Below are positions 1 through 5,428 of a stretch of 6,795 bases of DNA, one piece after another. The translations under genes were made by a program, and so were the position numbers. Source of the DNA: Spirochaetales bacterium (GTDB lineage: Bacteria > Spirochaetota > Spirochaetia > Sphaerochaetales > Sphaerochaetaceae); NCBI GenBank assembly GCA_017632495.1, contig JAGBRG010000048.1, forward strand, positions 1 through 6,795, read 5' to 3'. How positions within the stretch are numbered: position 1 is the stretch's first letter; every line of letters starts with the position of its first letter. The notes beneath the pieces were generated by a model. The model was not told where the DNA came from. It ran no database searches and saw only the letters and a program-made list of their open reading frames with translations.

Positions 1-684
1 CTTGCCAAATCCAAAGAGGGCCTTGCCTCCATGAAAGCCCTTTTGGAGGGCCCTGTGGAGAAGATTATGTTCGCATGCCAAAGCGATGCCGCCCTTGCCA
101 GAAAGGCTTTGAAAATCCAGCTTAAGAACATCTTTGACGTGCGGGTCATTGCCATTGCCCTGGAGTTCAACGGGAACCTCACAGCCCTTATTGAAAGGAA
201 TCTTGGCATCAAGGCCGAGGACGGAGCGAGCAAGAAAAAGTATCAGACGGCAAACTGGATGAGACGCCCCATTCCTCAGGCACAGATTGAATATGCTCTG
301 TCCGATGTAAAGTATCTGTTTGATCTTAAGGACTCTCTGTTATCCGAGATGGCCTCAAAGCTCAGTCGCAGCCAGCAGGGGCGCGTTATGCATGAAATGA
401 AGGCATGCGCTGTCCAAAAGCACCCGGATCGCCCGGGTTGGGAGAAAATCTGTAACTTCAAGCTTCTGTCGGAGAGGGAGAAGATTTACATCAAGCATTT
501 CTTTCTTGCCCGTGACGGTCTTGCAAGAAAGGCAAACGTTCCTGCTTCCAGGATTTTGGATAAGCACCTAGTGGTGGCCATGGCCAAGAAGGGCACCTGG
601 AAGGGAGTCTTACCGCCAGAAGGCATGTGCTATGAGACTGTATTTGAAAAGGCCCGACTTGATGCTGAAACAGAACTTAAATAA
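1..684 (+). CDS. rnd: RNase D-like 3'-5' exonuclease, C-terminal part (5' end outside window)
   Basis: The reading frame is open from base 1 (LAKSKEGLAS before the first Met), so the true start lies upstream; 227 residues are visible. Numbering from base 1, it shows the later motifs of a DEDDy exonuclease: motif II with D29 (FACQSD), a conserved FD at 45-46, the RNase D-type QTANWMRRP at 82-90, and motif III Y98-x3-D102 (YALSDVKYL). Motif I (DxE) must lie upstream. Residues about 140-205, containing LARKANVP and ILDKHLVVAMAK, resemble one HRDC nucleic-acid-binding domain. The family trims the 3' ends of tRNA precursors and other small RNAs in the cytoplasm. Only one HRDC-like domain follows the exonuclease domain, while E. 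coli RNase D has two helical domains there. The usual His of motif II (HAxxxD) is Phe here. The gene ends at a shared terminator and converges with the oad operon. The family is clear; the exact RNA substrate is not. Confidence 0.85.
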   Translation, partial: LAKSKEGLASMKALLEGPVEKIMFACQSDAALARKALKIQLKNIFDVRVIAIALEFNGNLTALIERNLGIKAEDGASKKKYQTANWMRRPIPQAQIEYALSDVKYLFDLKDSLLSEMASKLSRSQQGRVMHEMKACAVQKHPDRPGWEKICNFKLLSEREKIYIKHFFLARDGLARKANVPASRILDKHLVVAMAKKGTWKGVLPPEGMCYETVFEKARLDAETELK

Positions 685-690
685 AGACAT

Positions 691-729
691 AAAAAACCCC
701 GGCAGTTTGAACTGACCGGGGTCCTTTTT
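691..729. terminator. Bidirectional intrinsic terminator between rnd and oadB
   Basis: An outer 6-bp stem CCCCGG/CCGGGG (697-702 with 716-721) continues into an inner stem CAGT/ACTG (703-706 with 711-714), with loop TTGA and a single bulged A at 715. On the minus strand the hairpin is followed by a run of seven T (complement of 691-696 plus one), which is a strong terminator 22 nt after the oadB stop. On the plus strand it is followed by TCCTTTTT, which also suits the rnd transcript ending 12 nt before the stem. The convergent gene arrangement supports use from both sides. Confidence 0.9.
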
Positions 730-743
730 CAGGGCTCTGTAAA

Positions 744-1976
744 TCAGAGACCCAGAAGAACTCTGACAGGCTCCATGTTCGGAACACTTGCCATAAGAAC
801 ACCTGCAGCTACTGCAGAACCGATGACTCCGGAAACGTTCGGTCCCATGGCGTGCATGAGAAGGAAGTTCTGCGGGTCTGCTTCCTGACCGACCTTGCTG
901 GCAACACGGGCTGCCATAGGAACGGCGGAAACTCCGGCTGCACCGATGAGCGGGTTGACCGGGTGCTTCTTGTCCAGCTTGTTCATAAGCTTTGCAATGA
1001 TGACTCCCATTGCTGTTCCGAGTGAGAATGCAACGGCTCCGAGGAGCAGGATTCCCAGTGTGTTGAGTGTCAGGAAGTGGCTTGCCTCCATCTTTGATCC
1101 GACTGAAAGTCCGAGGAAGATTGTGACTGTGTTCATCAGGGCGTTGGATGCGGTGTCTGCAAGTCTGCCTGTGACTCCGCACTCCTTGATGAGGTTACCG
1201 AACATCAGGGCACCGATAAGCGGTGTTGCGCTGGGAAGAAGGAATGCACAAACCATCAGAACTGAAATCGGGAAGATGATCTTCTCTGTCTTTGAGACAG
1301 GTCTGAGCTGCTGCATGCGGATTCTGCGCTCTTCCTTGCTGGTCAGGGCCTTCATGATAGGCGGCTGGATGACAGGAACAAGAGCCATGTAGGAATATGC
1401 TGCAACGGCAATAGGTCCGAGAATCTCAGGAGCCAGACGCGTTGTGACATAGATGGCTGTAGGTCCGTCAGCTCCTCCGATGATTCCGATTGATGCAGCT
1501 GAGTGCAGGTCGAAATTGATACCGGGGATGAAGGAAAGAAGCAGTGCTCCGATAAGAGCTGCGAAGATTCCGAACTGTGCGGCGGCACCAAGAAGAAGTG
1601 TCTTGGGGTTTGCAATGAGCGGACCGAAGTCTGTCATTGCACCGACGCCCATGAAGATCAGAACTGGGAAGAGTCCGCTCTGGATTCCTGCATCAAACAG
1701 AATCTTGATGAATCCTGTTGCACCCTGTGCGCCTGCGGCAAGAGCCGGGTCCATGGATGCGATGTATGCAAACGGGAGGTTCGAAAGAACACAACCCATT
1801 CCGATCGGAACAAGAAGAAGAGGCTCAAAGCCTTTCTTGATTGCAAGATAGAAAAGCAGGAAACCCACAAGGATCATTACGAAGTTTCCCCAGCCGAAAC
1901 CGAGGCCGCTTCCGCCAAGGCCGAAGAATCCGTAAAGTCCTGTTGACTGCCAAAGGTTAAGTAATGACTGTAACAT
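744..1976 (-). CDS. oadB: Na+-translocating decarboxylase beta subunit (oxaloacetate decarboxylase, OadB)
   Basis: This 410-residue polytopic membrane protein is the carboxybiotin decarboxylase and sodium channel of the complex; it couples CO2 release from carboxybiotin to Na+ export. The family signature IIGGADGPT is at 165-173, with D170 matching the essential Asp of Klebsiella OadB (D203). AYSYMALVPVIQPP follows at 193-206, with Y196 at the position of Y229. NPLIGAAGVSAVP is at 341-353 and supplies N341, G345 and S350, equivalent to N373, G377 and S382. HAMGPNVSGVIGSAVAAGV at 375-393 is also typical. Many hydrophobic segments are visible along the chain. It is a little shorter than Klebsiella OadB (about 433 residues), with no missing motif. 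The start is fixed by GAGGAGA about 7 nt upstream of ATG and by the 12-nt gap after the oadA stop. It is the last gene of the oadGAB operon and is followed by a strong terminator. Methylmalonyl-CoA and glutaconyl-CoA decarboxylases use a near-identical beta chain, so substrate assignment rests on the alpha subunit. Confidence 0.95.
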   Translation of the reverse strand: MLQSLLNLWQSTGLYGFFGLGGSGLGFGWGNFVMILVGFLLFYLAIKKGFEPLLLVPIGMGCVLSNLPFAYIASMDPALAAGAQGATGFIKILFDAGIQSGLFPVLIFMGVGAMTDFGPLIANPKTLLLGAAAQFGIFAALIGALLLSFIPGINFDLHSAASIGIIGGADGPTAIYVTTRLAPEILGPIAVAAYSYMALVPVIQPPIMKALTSKEERRIRMQQLRPVSKTEKIIFPISVLMVCAFLLPSATPLIGALMFGNLIKECGVTGRLADTASNALMNTVTIFLGLSVGSKMEASHFLTLNTLGILLLGAVAFSLGTAMGVIIAKLMNKLDKKHPVNPLIGAAGVSAVPMAARVASKVGQEADPQNFLLMHAMGPNVSGVIGSAVAAGVLMASVPNMEPVRVLLGL

Positions 1977-1988
1977 CTACAACTCTCC

Positions 1989-4100
1989 TCAGGCGATTGT
2001 CAGCAGAGCATCGCCTGCTGCAACCTGCTGTCCCTGTGAAACAGCGATCGATGAGATTGTTCCGTCACATGGGGCGTAGATCTCGTTTTCCATCTTCATG
2101 GCCTCCATGACCATGACAAGCTGGTTCTTCTTGACAGCCTGACCGGCCTTAGCCTCGATTCTGAGAATCAGACCCGGCATCGGAGCTGAGAGAACCTGGC
2201 CTGCGCCTGTTGCTGCGGGAGCAGCTGCGGGTGCGGCTGCAGGAGCTGCTGCAGGAGCTGCTGCAGCGGGTGCTGCTGCGGTTGTTCCCATTGAAAGGAG
2301 GGTGTCACCTGCTGAAACCTGCTGACCCTGTGTGACTGCGATCTTTCCGATGACGCCGTCGCACGGAGCATAGATTTCGTTCTCCATCTTCATGGCTTCC
2401 ATGACCATGATCAGCTGGTTCTTCTTAACAGCCTGGCCTTCCTTGCACTCGATTCTGAGAACGATGCCCGGCATCGGTGCAGGAACATTCTGAGATCCTG
2501 TGACTGCAGCGGGTGCTGCGGCTGCGGGAGCTGCGGAAGCTGCTGCGGCGATAGCTGCCTGGTCGATTCCTGCCTTGACTGAGAGCGGATAATCAACTCC
2601 GTTGACAGTTGCGTTTGCCTTACCGAGCTTGATGCCGTATGCCTTGCCGTTGACTGTGACTGTGTACTCGCCGGCCTTCTTTGCTGCTTCCTCTGCAGGA
2701 TCAGCCTTTCTGACGCCGTTGACCTTGGACTTTCCGGTGAGGAAGAGGATTCCCTTTTCCTTACATGAAGCTGCGATAAAGATGTTCTCGTCGTTGACTT
2801 CGATGTTGTTCTCCTTGAGCATCTTGATAGCTGCCTCGCGGCCCTTGGTCGGATCTGCGTCGTTGATGTCTACGACCTTCTTTGTGGTCGGCTCTTTCTT
2901 CAGCTGCTCGGCTGCGATCTTGACGACCTCAGGATCCGGAGCAACAGGAGTCTTTCCGAAGTAGCCCAAAACCATCTTTCCATAGCCTTCGGCGATCTTC
3001 TTCCAAGGTCCGTAGATGACGTTGTTGAATGCCTGCTGGAAGTAGAACTGTGAAACAGGTGTGACTGATGTTCCGAATCCGCCCTTTGCAACTGTCTCGC
3101 CCATGGCCTCGACGATCTGAGGATACTTGTCCATAAGTCCGTTGTCTCTGAGCATCTGGGTGTTGGCTGTAAGTGCTCCGCCCGGAAGCGGGAAGAACGG
3201 GATGTTCGGGTTGACTGTTGTTGCCTCTGGCGGCAGGAAGTAGTCCTTCATGCACTGCTGGAAGACATCCTCTGCCTTCTGGATGGCGTGAATATCAACT
3301 CCGAGGTCATAATCTGTTCCGCGAAGTGCGTGCCACATTGTGATGATGTCTACCTGACATGTTCCGCCTGATACCGGCTGCATTGAAAGGTCGATCTGGT
3401 TTGCACCTGCATCGAGTGCTGCTGTGTACTGAGCTACGCAGCATCCTGCCGTGTCGTGGCTGTGCATGACGATCTTGACGTCCTTTCCGACAAGCTTTCT
3501 TGCTCTCTTGACTGTCTCATAGACTGTCTTGGGAGTTGATGTTCCTGAAGCATCCTTGAAGCAGAGGCTGTCAAAAGGAATTCCTGCATCCAGAATCTTG
3601 CGAAGGACACCCTCGTAGAAATCGGGGTCGTGTGCACCTGTTGTGTTTGGCGGAAGGCTCATCATGGTGACGGTGACCTCGTGCTTGAGGCCGGCGTTGT
3701 GAATGGAGTTTCCGCTGTCAATCAGGTTGTCGACGTCGTTAAGGGCATCGAAGTTTCTGATTGTGGTCATTCCGTGCTTCTTGAACATCTTGGCGTGCAG
3801 GTCAATGATGTCCCTCGGCTGTGAATCAAGACCGACGACGTTGACACCTCTTGAGAGGGTCTGGAGGTTTGCATCGGGTCCTGCGACTCTTCTGAACTCA
3901 TCCATCATCTCAAAGGCATCGTCATTGCTGTAGAAGTAGAGTGCCTGGAAACGTGCACCGCCACCTGCCTCGAAGTGTGTGATGCCGGCTTTGCGTGCTG
4001 CATCTACTGCGGGCATGAAATCCTTTGTGAATACTCTGGCTCCATAGACAGACTGGAATCCGTCTCTGAAAGCTGTACACATGAAATCAACTTTCTTCAT
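1989..4100 (-). CDS. oadA: Biotin-dependent carboxyltransferase, OadA-type alpha subunit with two tandem biotinyl domains
   Basis: This 703-residue protein should transfer a carboxyl group from oxaloacetate (or a similar 2-oxo acid) to its own biotin, which then swings to OadB. Residues 1 to about 390 form the HMGL-like/PYC_OADA carboxyltransferase barrel: RDGFQS at 12-17 (metal-ligand D13), RNFDALND at 115-122, FKDASG at 181-186 (K182 in the metal-ligand Lys position), HSHD at 213-216 (metal ligands H213 and H215), SGGT at 244-247 (T247 in the catalytic Thr position) and LPGGALT at 305-311. A C-terminal helical region and a YTVTVNGKAYGI linker domain (479-490) follow. Two biotinyl domains end the protein, about 539-605 and 636-703, each with EAMKMEN; the biotin lysines are K571 and K669. 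Ala/Pro linkers precede each. One biotinyl domain and about 590-600 residues are usual. Several barrel motifs differ from Klebsiella OadA (RDAHQS to RDGFQS, KDMSG to KDASG). The start has GAGG 8 nt upstream and lies 9 nt after the oadG stop. Pyruvate carboxylase subunit B is a less likely alternative, because oadG and oadB flank it. Confidence 0.93.
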   Translation of the reverse strand: MKKVDFMCTAFRDGFQSVYGARVFTKDFMPAVDAARKAGITHFEAGGGARFQALYFYSNDDAFEMMDEFRRVAGPDANLQTLSRGVNVVGLDSQPRDIIDLHAKMFKKHGMTTIRNFDALNDVDNLIDSGNSIHNAGLKHEVTVTMMSLPPNTTGAHDPDFYEGVLRKILDAGIPFDSLCFKDASGTSTPKTVYETVKRARKLVGKDVKIVMHSHDTAGCCVAQYTAALDAGANQIDLSMQPVSGGTCQVDIITMWHALRGTDYDLGVDIHAIQKAEDVFQQCMKDYFLPPEATTVNPNIPFFPLPGGALTANTQMLRDNGLMDKYPQIVEAMGETVAKGGFGTSVTPVSQFYFQQAFNNVIYGPWKKIAEGYGKMVLGYFGKTPVAPDPEVVKIAAEQLKKEPTTKKVVDINDADPTKGREAAIKMLKENNIEVNDENIFIAASCKEKGILFLTGKSKVNGVRKADPAEEAAKKAGEYTVTVNGKAYGIKLGKANATVNGVDYPLSVKAGIDQAAIAAAASAAPAAAAPAAVTGSQNVPAPMPGIVLRIECKEGQAVKKNQLIMVMEAMKMENEIYAPCDGVIGKIAVTQGQQVSAGDTLLSMGTTAAAPAAAAPAAAPAAAPAAAPAATGAGQVLSAPMPGLILRIEAKAGQAVKKNQLVMVMEAMKMENEIYAPCDGTISSIAVSQGQQVAAGDALLTIA
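1992..2195 (-). other. Second (C-terminal) biotinyl domain of OadA
   Basis: Residues 636-703 form a complete biotinyl/lipoyl fold: the APMPG start strand at 639-643, the KNQL turn, the EAMKMEN hairpin with K669 as biotin acceptor, the YAPCDG strand, and the closing GQQVAAGDALL. It shares a 16-residue core (MEAMKMENEIYAPCDG) exactly with the first domain. No residue known to be needed for biotinylation is missing, so both copies look functional. Confidence 0.9.
2199..2285 (-). repeat. Ala/Pro-rich linker repeat between the two biotinyl domains
   Basis: Residues 606-634 are almost only Ala and Pro, as repeated PAAA/PAAAA units. In the DNA the unit GCAGGAGCTGCT (plus strand) occurs at 2239-2250 and 2251-2262, with a third, diverged copy at 2263-2274. 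Such linkers are flexible, extended tethers in biotinyl and lipoyl proteins. The 12-bp period equals exactly four codons, so gain or loss of a unit would keep the frame. Confidence 0.85.
2286..2486 (-). other. First biotinyl domain of OadA
   Basis: Residues 539-605 contain APMPG at 541-545, KNQLIMVMEAMKMENEIYAP at 560-579 with K571 as biotin acceptor, and a closing GQQVSAGDTLL. An Ala-rich linker (about 515-535) joins it to the upstream domain. Compared with the second domain, seven of the 16 codons of the identical core differ only at synonymous sites, which indicates an old duplication kept by selection rather than a very recent copy. Confidence 0.9.
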
Positions 4101-4109
4101 CTCTCTACC

Positions 4110-4397
4110 TCAACTTTTTGATTTTGCCACTGCCGCCGCGATGGCCACGGCAATCTCTGCATCGGCTGCCGGTGCGGCAACAGGGGTTGCAGCTGCACTT
4201 GGTGCGGCAGGGGCCGCAGCCTGTGCAACAGGTTTGTTCTTCTCAAATTTCCTGACGACCTTCGACACACCCTTGGTGGTGAAGACTAGTATTGTCAGGA
4301 ACACAAAGACAATTGACATTCCCAGAACAAGAAGGACAAGTCCGTTCTTGAGCTGTGCGAGCAACTGCTCTGTAGGTAACTGTGCCAGTAAAAACAT
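4110..4397 (-). CDS. oadG: Na+-pump decarboxylase gamma subunit (OadG)
   Basis: This 95-residue small membrane protein has the usual OadG layout: a short N-terminus, one transmembrane helix at about 18-40 (GLVLLVLGMSIVFVFLTILV), a basic stretch (TTKGVSKVVRKFEKNK), an Ala/Pro-rich tether at about 57-79, and a C-terminal helix DAEIAVAIAAAVAKSKS that matches the alpha-binding end of the family. It anchors the alpha chain to membrane subunit beta and helps complex assembly. A longer frame opens at 4445, but the Met at 4397 is preferred because AAGGAAG lies 9 nt upstream and the 16 extra residues (MLCPKTCKNTQRKSVT) do not fit the family. The His-rich, zinc-binding tail known from Klebsiella OadG is absent. 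It is first in the oadGAB operon, with its own promoter about 60-90 bp upstream. Confidence 0.9.
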   Translation of the reverse strand: MFLLAQLPTEQLLAQLKNGLVLLVLGMSIVFVFLTILVFTTKGVSKVVRKFEKNKPVAQAAAPAAPSAAATPVAAPAADAEIAVAIAAAVAKSKS

Positions 4398-4406
4398 TGT
4401 TACGCT

Positions 4407-4413
4407 CTTCCTT
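4407..4413 (-). promoter_or_regulatory. Ribosome binding site that fixes the oadG start
   Basis: On the minus strand AAGGAAG sits 9 nt before the ATG at 4397. No comparable purine-rich site precedes the alternative upstream ATG at 4445, which would also lie within a few bases of the predicted transcript start. Confidence 0.7.
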
Positions 4414-4431
4414 TGGGTATTTTTGCAAGTC

Positions 4432-4450
4432 TTCGGGCAAAGCACCCGAA
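4432..4450 (-). other. Leader hairpin at the 5' end of the oad transcript
   Basis: A 6-bp perfect stem TTCGGG/CCCGAA with a 7-nt loop lies between the promoter and oadG; a U-G pair can extend it by one. If transcription starts near 4453, the hairpin is almost at the 5' end of the mRNA. Neither strand has a T-run directly after it, so it is not a convincing terminator. A 5' stem of this kind may protect mRNA from decay; that role is an inference. Confidence 0.5.
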
Positions 4451-4459
4451 ATTTCGCTT

Positions 4460-4487
4460 CTTATATACTAGAGATTTAAGCTGTCAA
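4460..4487 (-). promoter_or_regulatory. Sigma70-type promoter of the oadGAB operon
   Basis: Read on the minus strand, a perfect -35 TTGACA (4482-4487) is followed by 16 bp and a -10 TATAAG (4460-4465). Predicted start is near 4453, giving a leader of about 55 nt before oadG. The -35 box begins 17 nt beyond the cysE stop codon. The operon therefore has its own promoter, though read-through from cysE is possible because no clear terminator separates them. Confidence 0.75.
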
Positions 4488-4504
4488 GTTCAACCCGTTC
4501 TGGC

Positions 4505-5263
4505 TTAGTTTCTGAGGATGGTTGAGTTGGCCGGAACGCTGTGAGTGAGCCAGACGTTTCCGCCGATCGTGCTGTTGTCGCCTATGATGGTGTCCCCGCC
4601 TAAGATGGTGGCTCCTGCATAGATTACGACGTTGTTTCCGATCTTCGGGTGTCTGTCCACGCCCTTGACGGGCTTTCCGTCCTCGCCCACGGGGAAGCTC
4701 TTTGCTCCCAAGGTCACGCCCTGATAGAGCTTGACGTGGTTTCCGATGACGGTGGTCTCGCCGATGACAACTCCTGTGCCGTGGTCAATGAAGAAGTAGC
4801 TTCCGATTCTTGCTCCCGGGTGAATATCGATTCCGGTGTGGTTGTGGGCATACTCTGTCATGATTCTGGGGATGTAGGGTATGTCCAGCGTGTGAAGAAG
4901 GTGGGCGATTCTGAAGATGCTCACGGCCTCAAAGCCCGGGTAGGCCAGCATGATTTCCGTCTTGTTGCGGGCAGCCGGGTCTCCGTCATAGGCTGCCTGG
5001 ATGTCTGTCTCCAGAATATCGCGGATGCCGTCAAGACCGCTGAGGATGGCCTCGGTGGTCTTCTGGACGTCTGCTTCGGGTTTGACCCAGGGGATGAGCT
5101 CCTTGAGAATCTGCTCGGCTTCAACGCTGCTTTCAATGACGGTGGTGGCTGTGCACGGACACTCTTCGAAGATCTCCGGATACATGATGCTCCTGAGTCT
5201 TCTGATCAGAGTGATGGTCTGATCCTTGAGTCCTGAATAACCTATGTGTCTTGCACCTTCCAT
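4505..5263 (-). CDS. cysE: Serine O-acetyltransferase (CysE/EpsC type)
   Basis: This 252-residue cytoplasmic enzyme makes O-acetyl-L-serine from serine and acetyl-CoA, the first step of cysteine synthesis. The N-terminal helical domain (about 1-110) ends in the typical D-x2-A-x2-GDPAA (about 87-98) and YPGFEAVSIFRIAHLL (108-123), where FRIAH replaces the common HRIAH. The C-terminal left-handed beta helix shows hexapeptide repeats: TGIDIHPGA (143-151), DHGTGVVIGET (160-170), QGVTLGA (181-187), RHPKIG (204-209) and GATILGGDTIIGDNSTIGGNVWLTHSVP. D146 and H161 sit at the catalytic Asp/His positions. The chain stops straight after the last coil (ANSTILRN), without the tail ending in Ile by which classical CysE binds CysK. 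The ATG at 5263 is chosen because GAGG lies 6 nt upstream and no ATG, GTG or TTG occurs between it and the preceding in-frame stop. It is divergent from mrp and codirectional with the oad operon. Confidence 0.92.
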   Translation of the reverse strand: MEGARHIGYSGLKDQTITLIRRLRSIMYPEIFEECPCTATTVIESSVEAEQILKELIPWVKPEADVQKTTEAILSGLDGIRDILETDIQAAYDGDPAARNKTEIMLAYPGFEAVSIFRIAHLLHTLDIPYIPRIMTEYAHNHTGIDIHPGARIGSYFFIDHGTGVVIGETTVIGNHVKLYQGVTLGAKSFPVGEDGKPVKGVDRHPKIGNNVVIYAGATILGGDTIIGDNSTIGGNVWLTHSVPANSTILRN

Positions 5264-5282
5264 CTGTGACCTCGCTGACTGG

Positions 5283-5311
5283 ATTCTATAGACAAGAACA
5301 GCCTTTGTAAA
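5283..5311 (-). promoter_or_regulatory. Probable cysE promoter
   Basis: On the minus strand TTTACA (5306-5311) is spaced 17 bp from TAGAAT (5283-5288); each box matches the sigma70 consensus at five of six positions. Transcription would start near 5276, leaving a short leader of about 13 nt that holds the GAGG ribosome site. Found by eye only. Confidence 0.55.
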
Positions 5312-5316
5312 GCTGT

Positions 5317-5340
5317 TGACTCTTCTGCTGACTCATCTGC
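5317..5340. repeat. 12-bp tandem direct repeat in the cysE/mrp divergent region
   Basis: TGACTCTTCTGC (5317-5328) is followed at once by TGACTCATCTGC (5329-5340), with one mismatch. The repeat starts 5 bp upstream of the cysE -35 box and overlaps a possible weak -35 for mrp (TTGACT, 5316-5321). The position suits a regulator-binding site acting on one or both genes, but two short copies could also arise by chance. Confidence 0.5.
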
Positions 5341-5417
5341 TATTGCCGAATGTCTTTCAAAGGGCTATCTTGTCTTTGGACGGTTTTCAAGGCGGCATCT
5401 TTTGCGCTGCTGCGTCC

Positions 5418-5422
5418 GGGAG
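5418..5422 (+). promoter_or_regulatory. Ribosome binding site that fixes the mrp start
   Basis: GGGAG lies 6 nt before the ATG at 5429. It directly abuts the in-frame ATG at 5423, which is too close to be used, and it lies downstream of the TTG at 5402. Confidence 0.65.
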
Positions 5423-5428
5423 ATGAAT

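Noticed and set aside
610..1182. 190-codon minus-strand frame spanning the rnd 3' end, the terminator and the oadB 3' part
   Set aside because: It crosses a strong terminator and two real genes, and its sequence is low-complexity Ser/Arg/His-rich, as expected for an out-of-frame reading.
1503..1946. 147-codon Cys-rich plus-strand frame opposite oadB
   Set aside because: The cysteines come from reading oadB codons backwards; no family resemblance and no promoter.
4398..4445. N-terminal extension of OadG from the ATG at 4445
   Set aside because: The added residues do not fit the family, there is no ribosome site, and the ATG would lie only about 8 nt from the predicted transcript start; the ATG at 4397 has a good ribosome site.
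4432..4450. Hairpin as the cysE terminator
   Set aside because: No T-run follows the stem on the minus strand, and it lies downstream of the oad promoter, within the oad leader.
4081..4479. 132-codon Ala-rich plus-strand frame opposite oadG and its promoter
   Set aside because: Ala-rich content mirrors the Ala/Pro linker of OadG on the other strand; it also runs through the oad promoter.
4649..5236. 195-codon open frame on the plus strand opposite cysE
   Set aside because: It is fully antisense to a well-recognised serine acetyltransferase, resembles no protein family I know, and has no clear ribosome site. Codon bias of the real gene explains the open frame.
5316..5344. Plus-strand mrp promoter using TTGACT at 5316-5321
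   Set aside because: The -35 box is fair, but at 16-18 bp spacing there is only a poor -10 (TGCTAT or TATTGC), so I do not annotate it as a promoter.
5402..5428. Longer Mrp starting at TTG 5402 or ATG 5423
   Set aside because: The TTG has no ribosome site, and the ATG at 5423 directly abuts GGGAG; the ATG at 5429 has correct 6-nt spacing.
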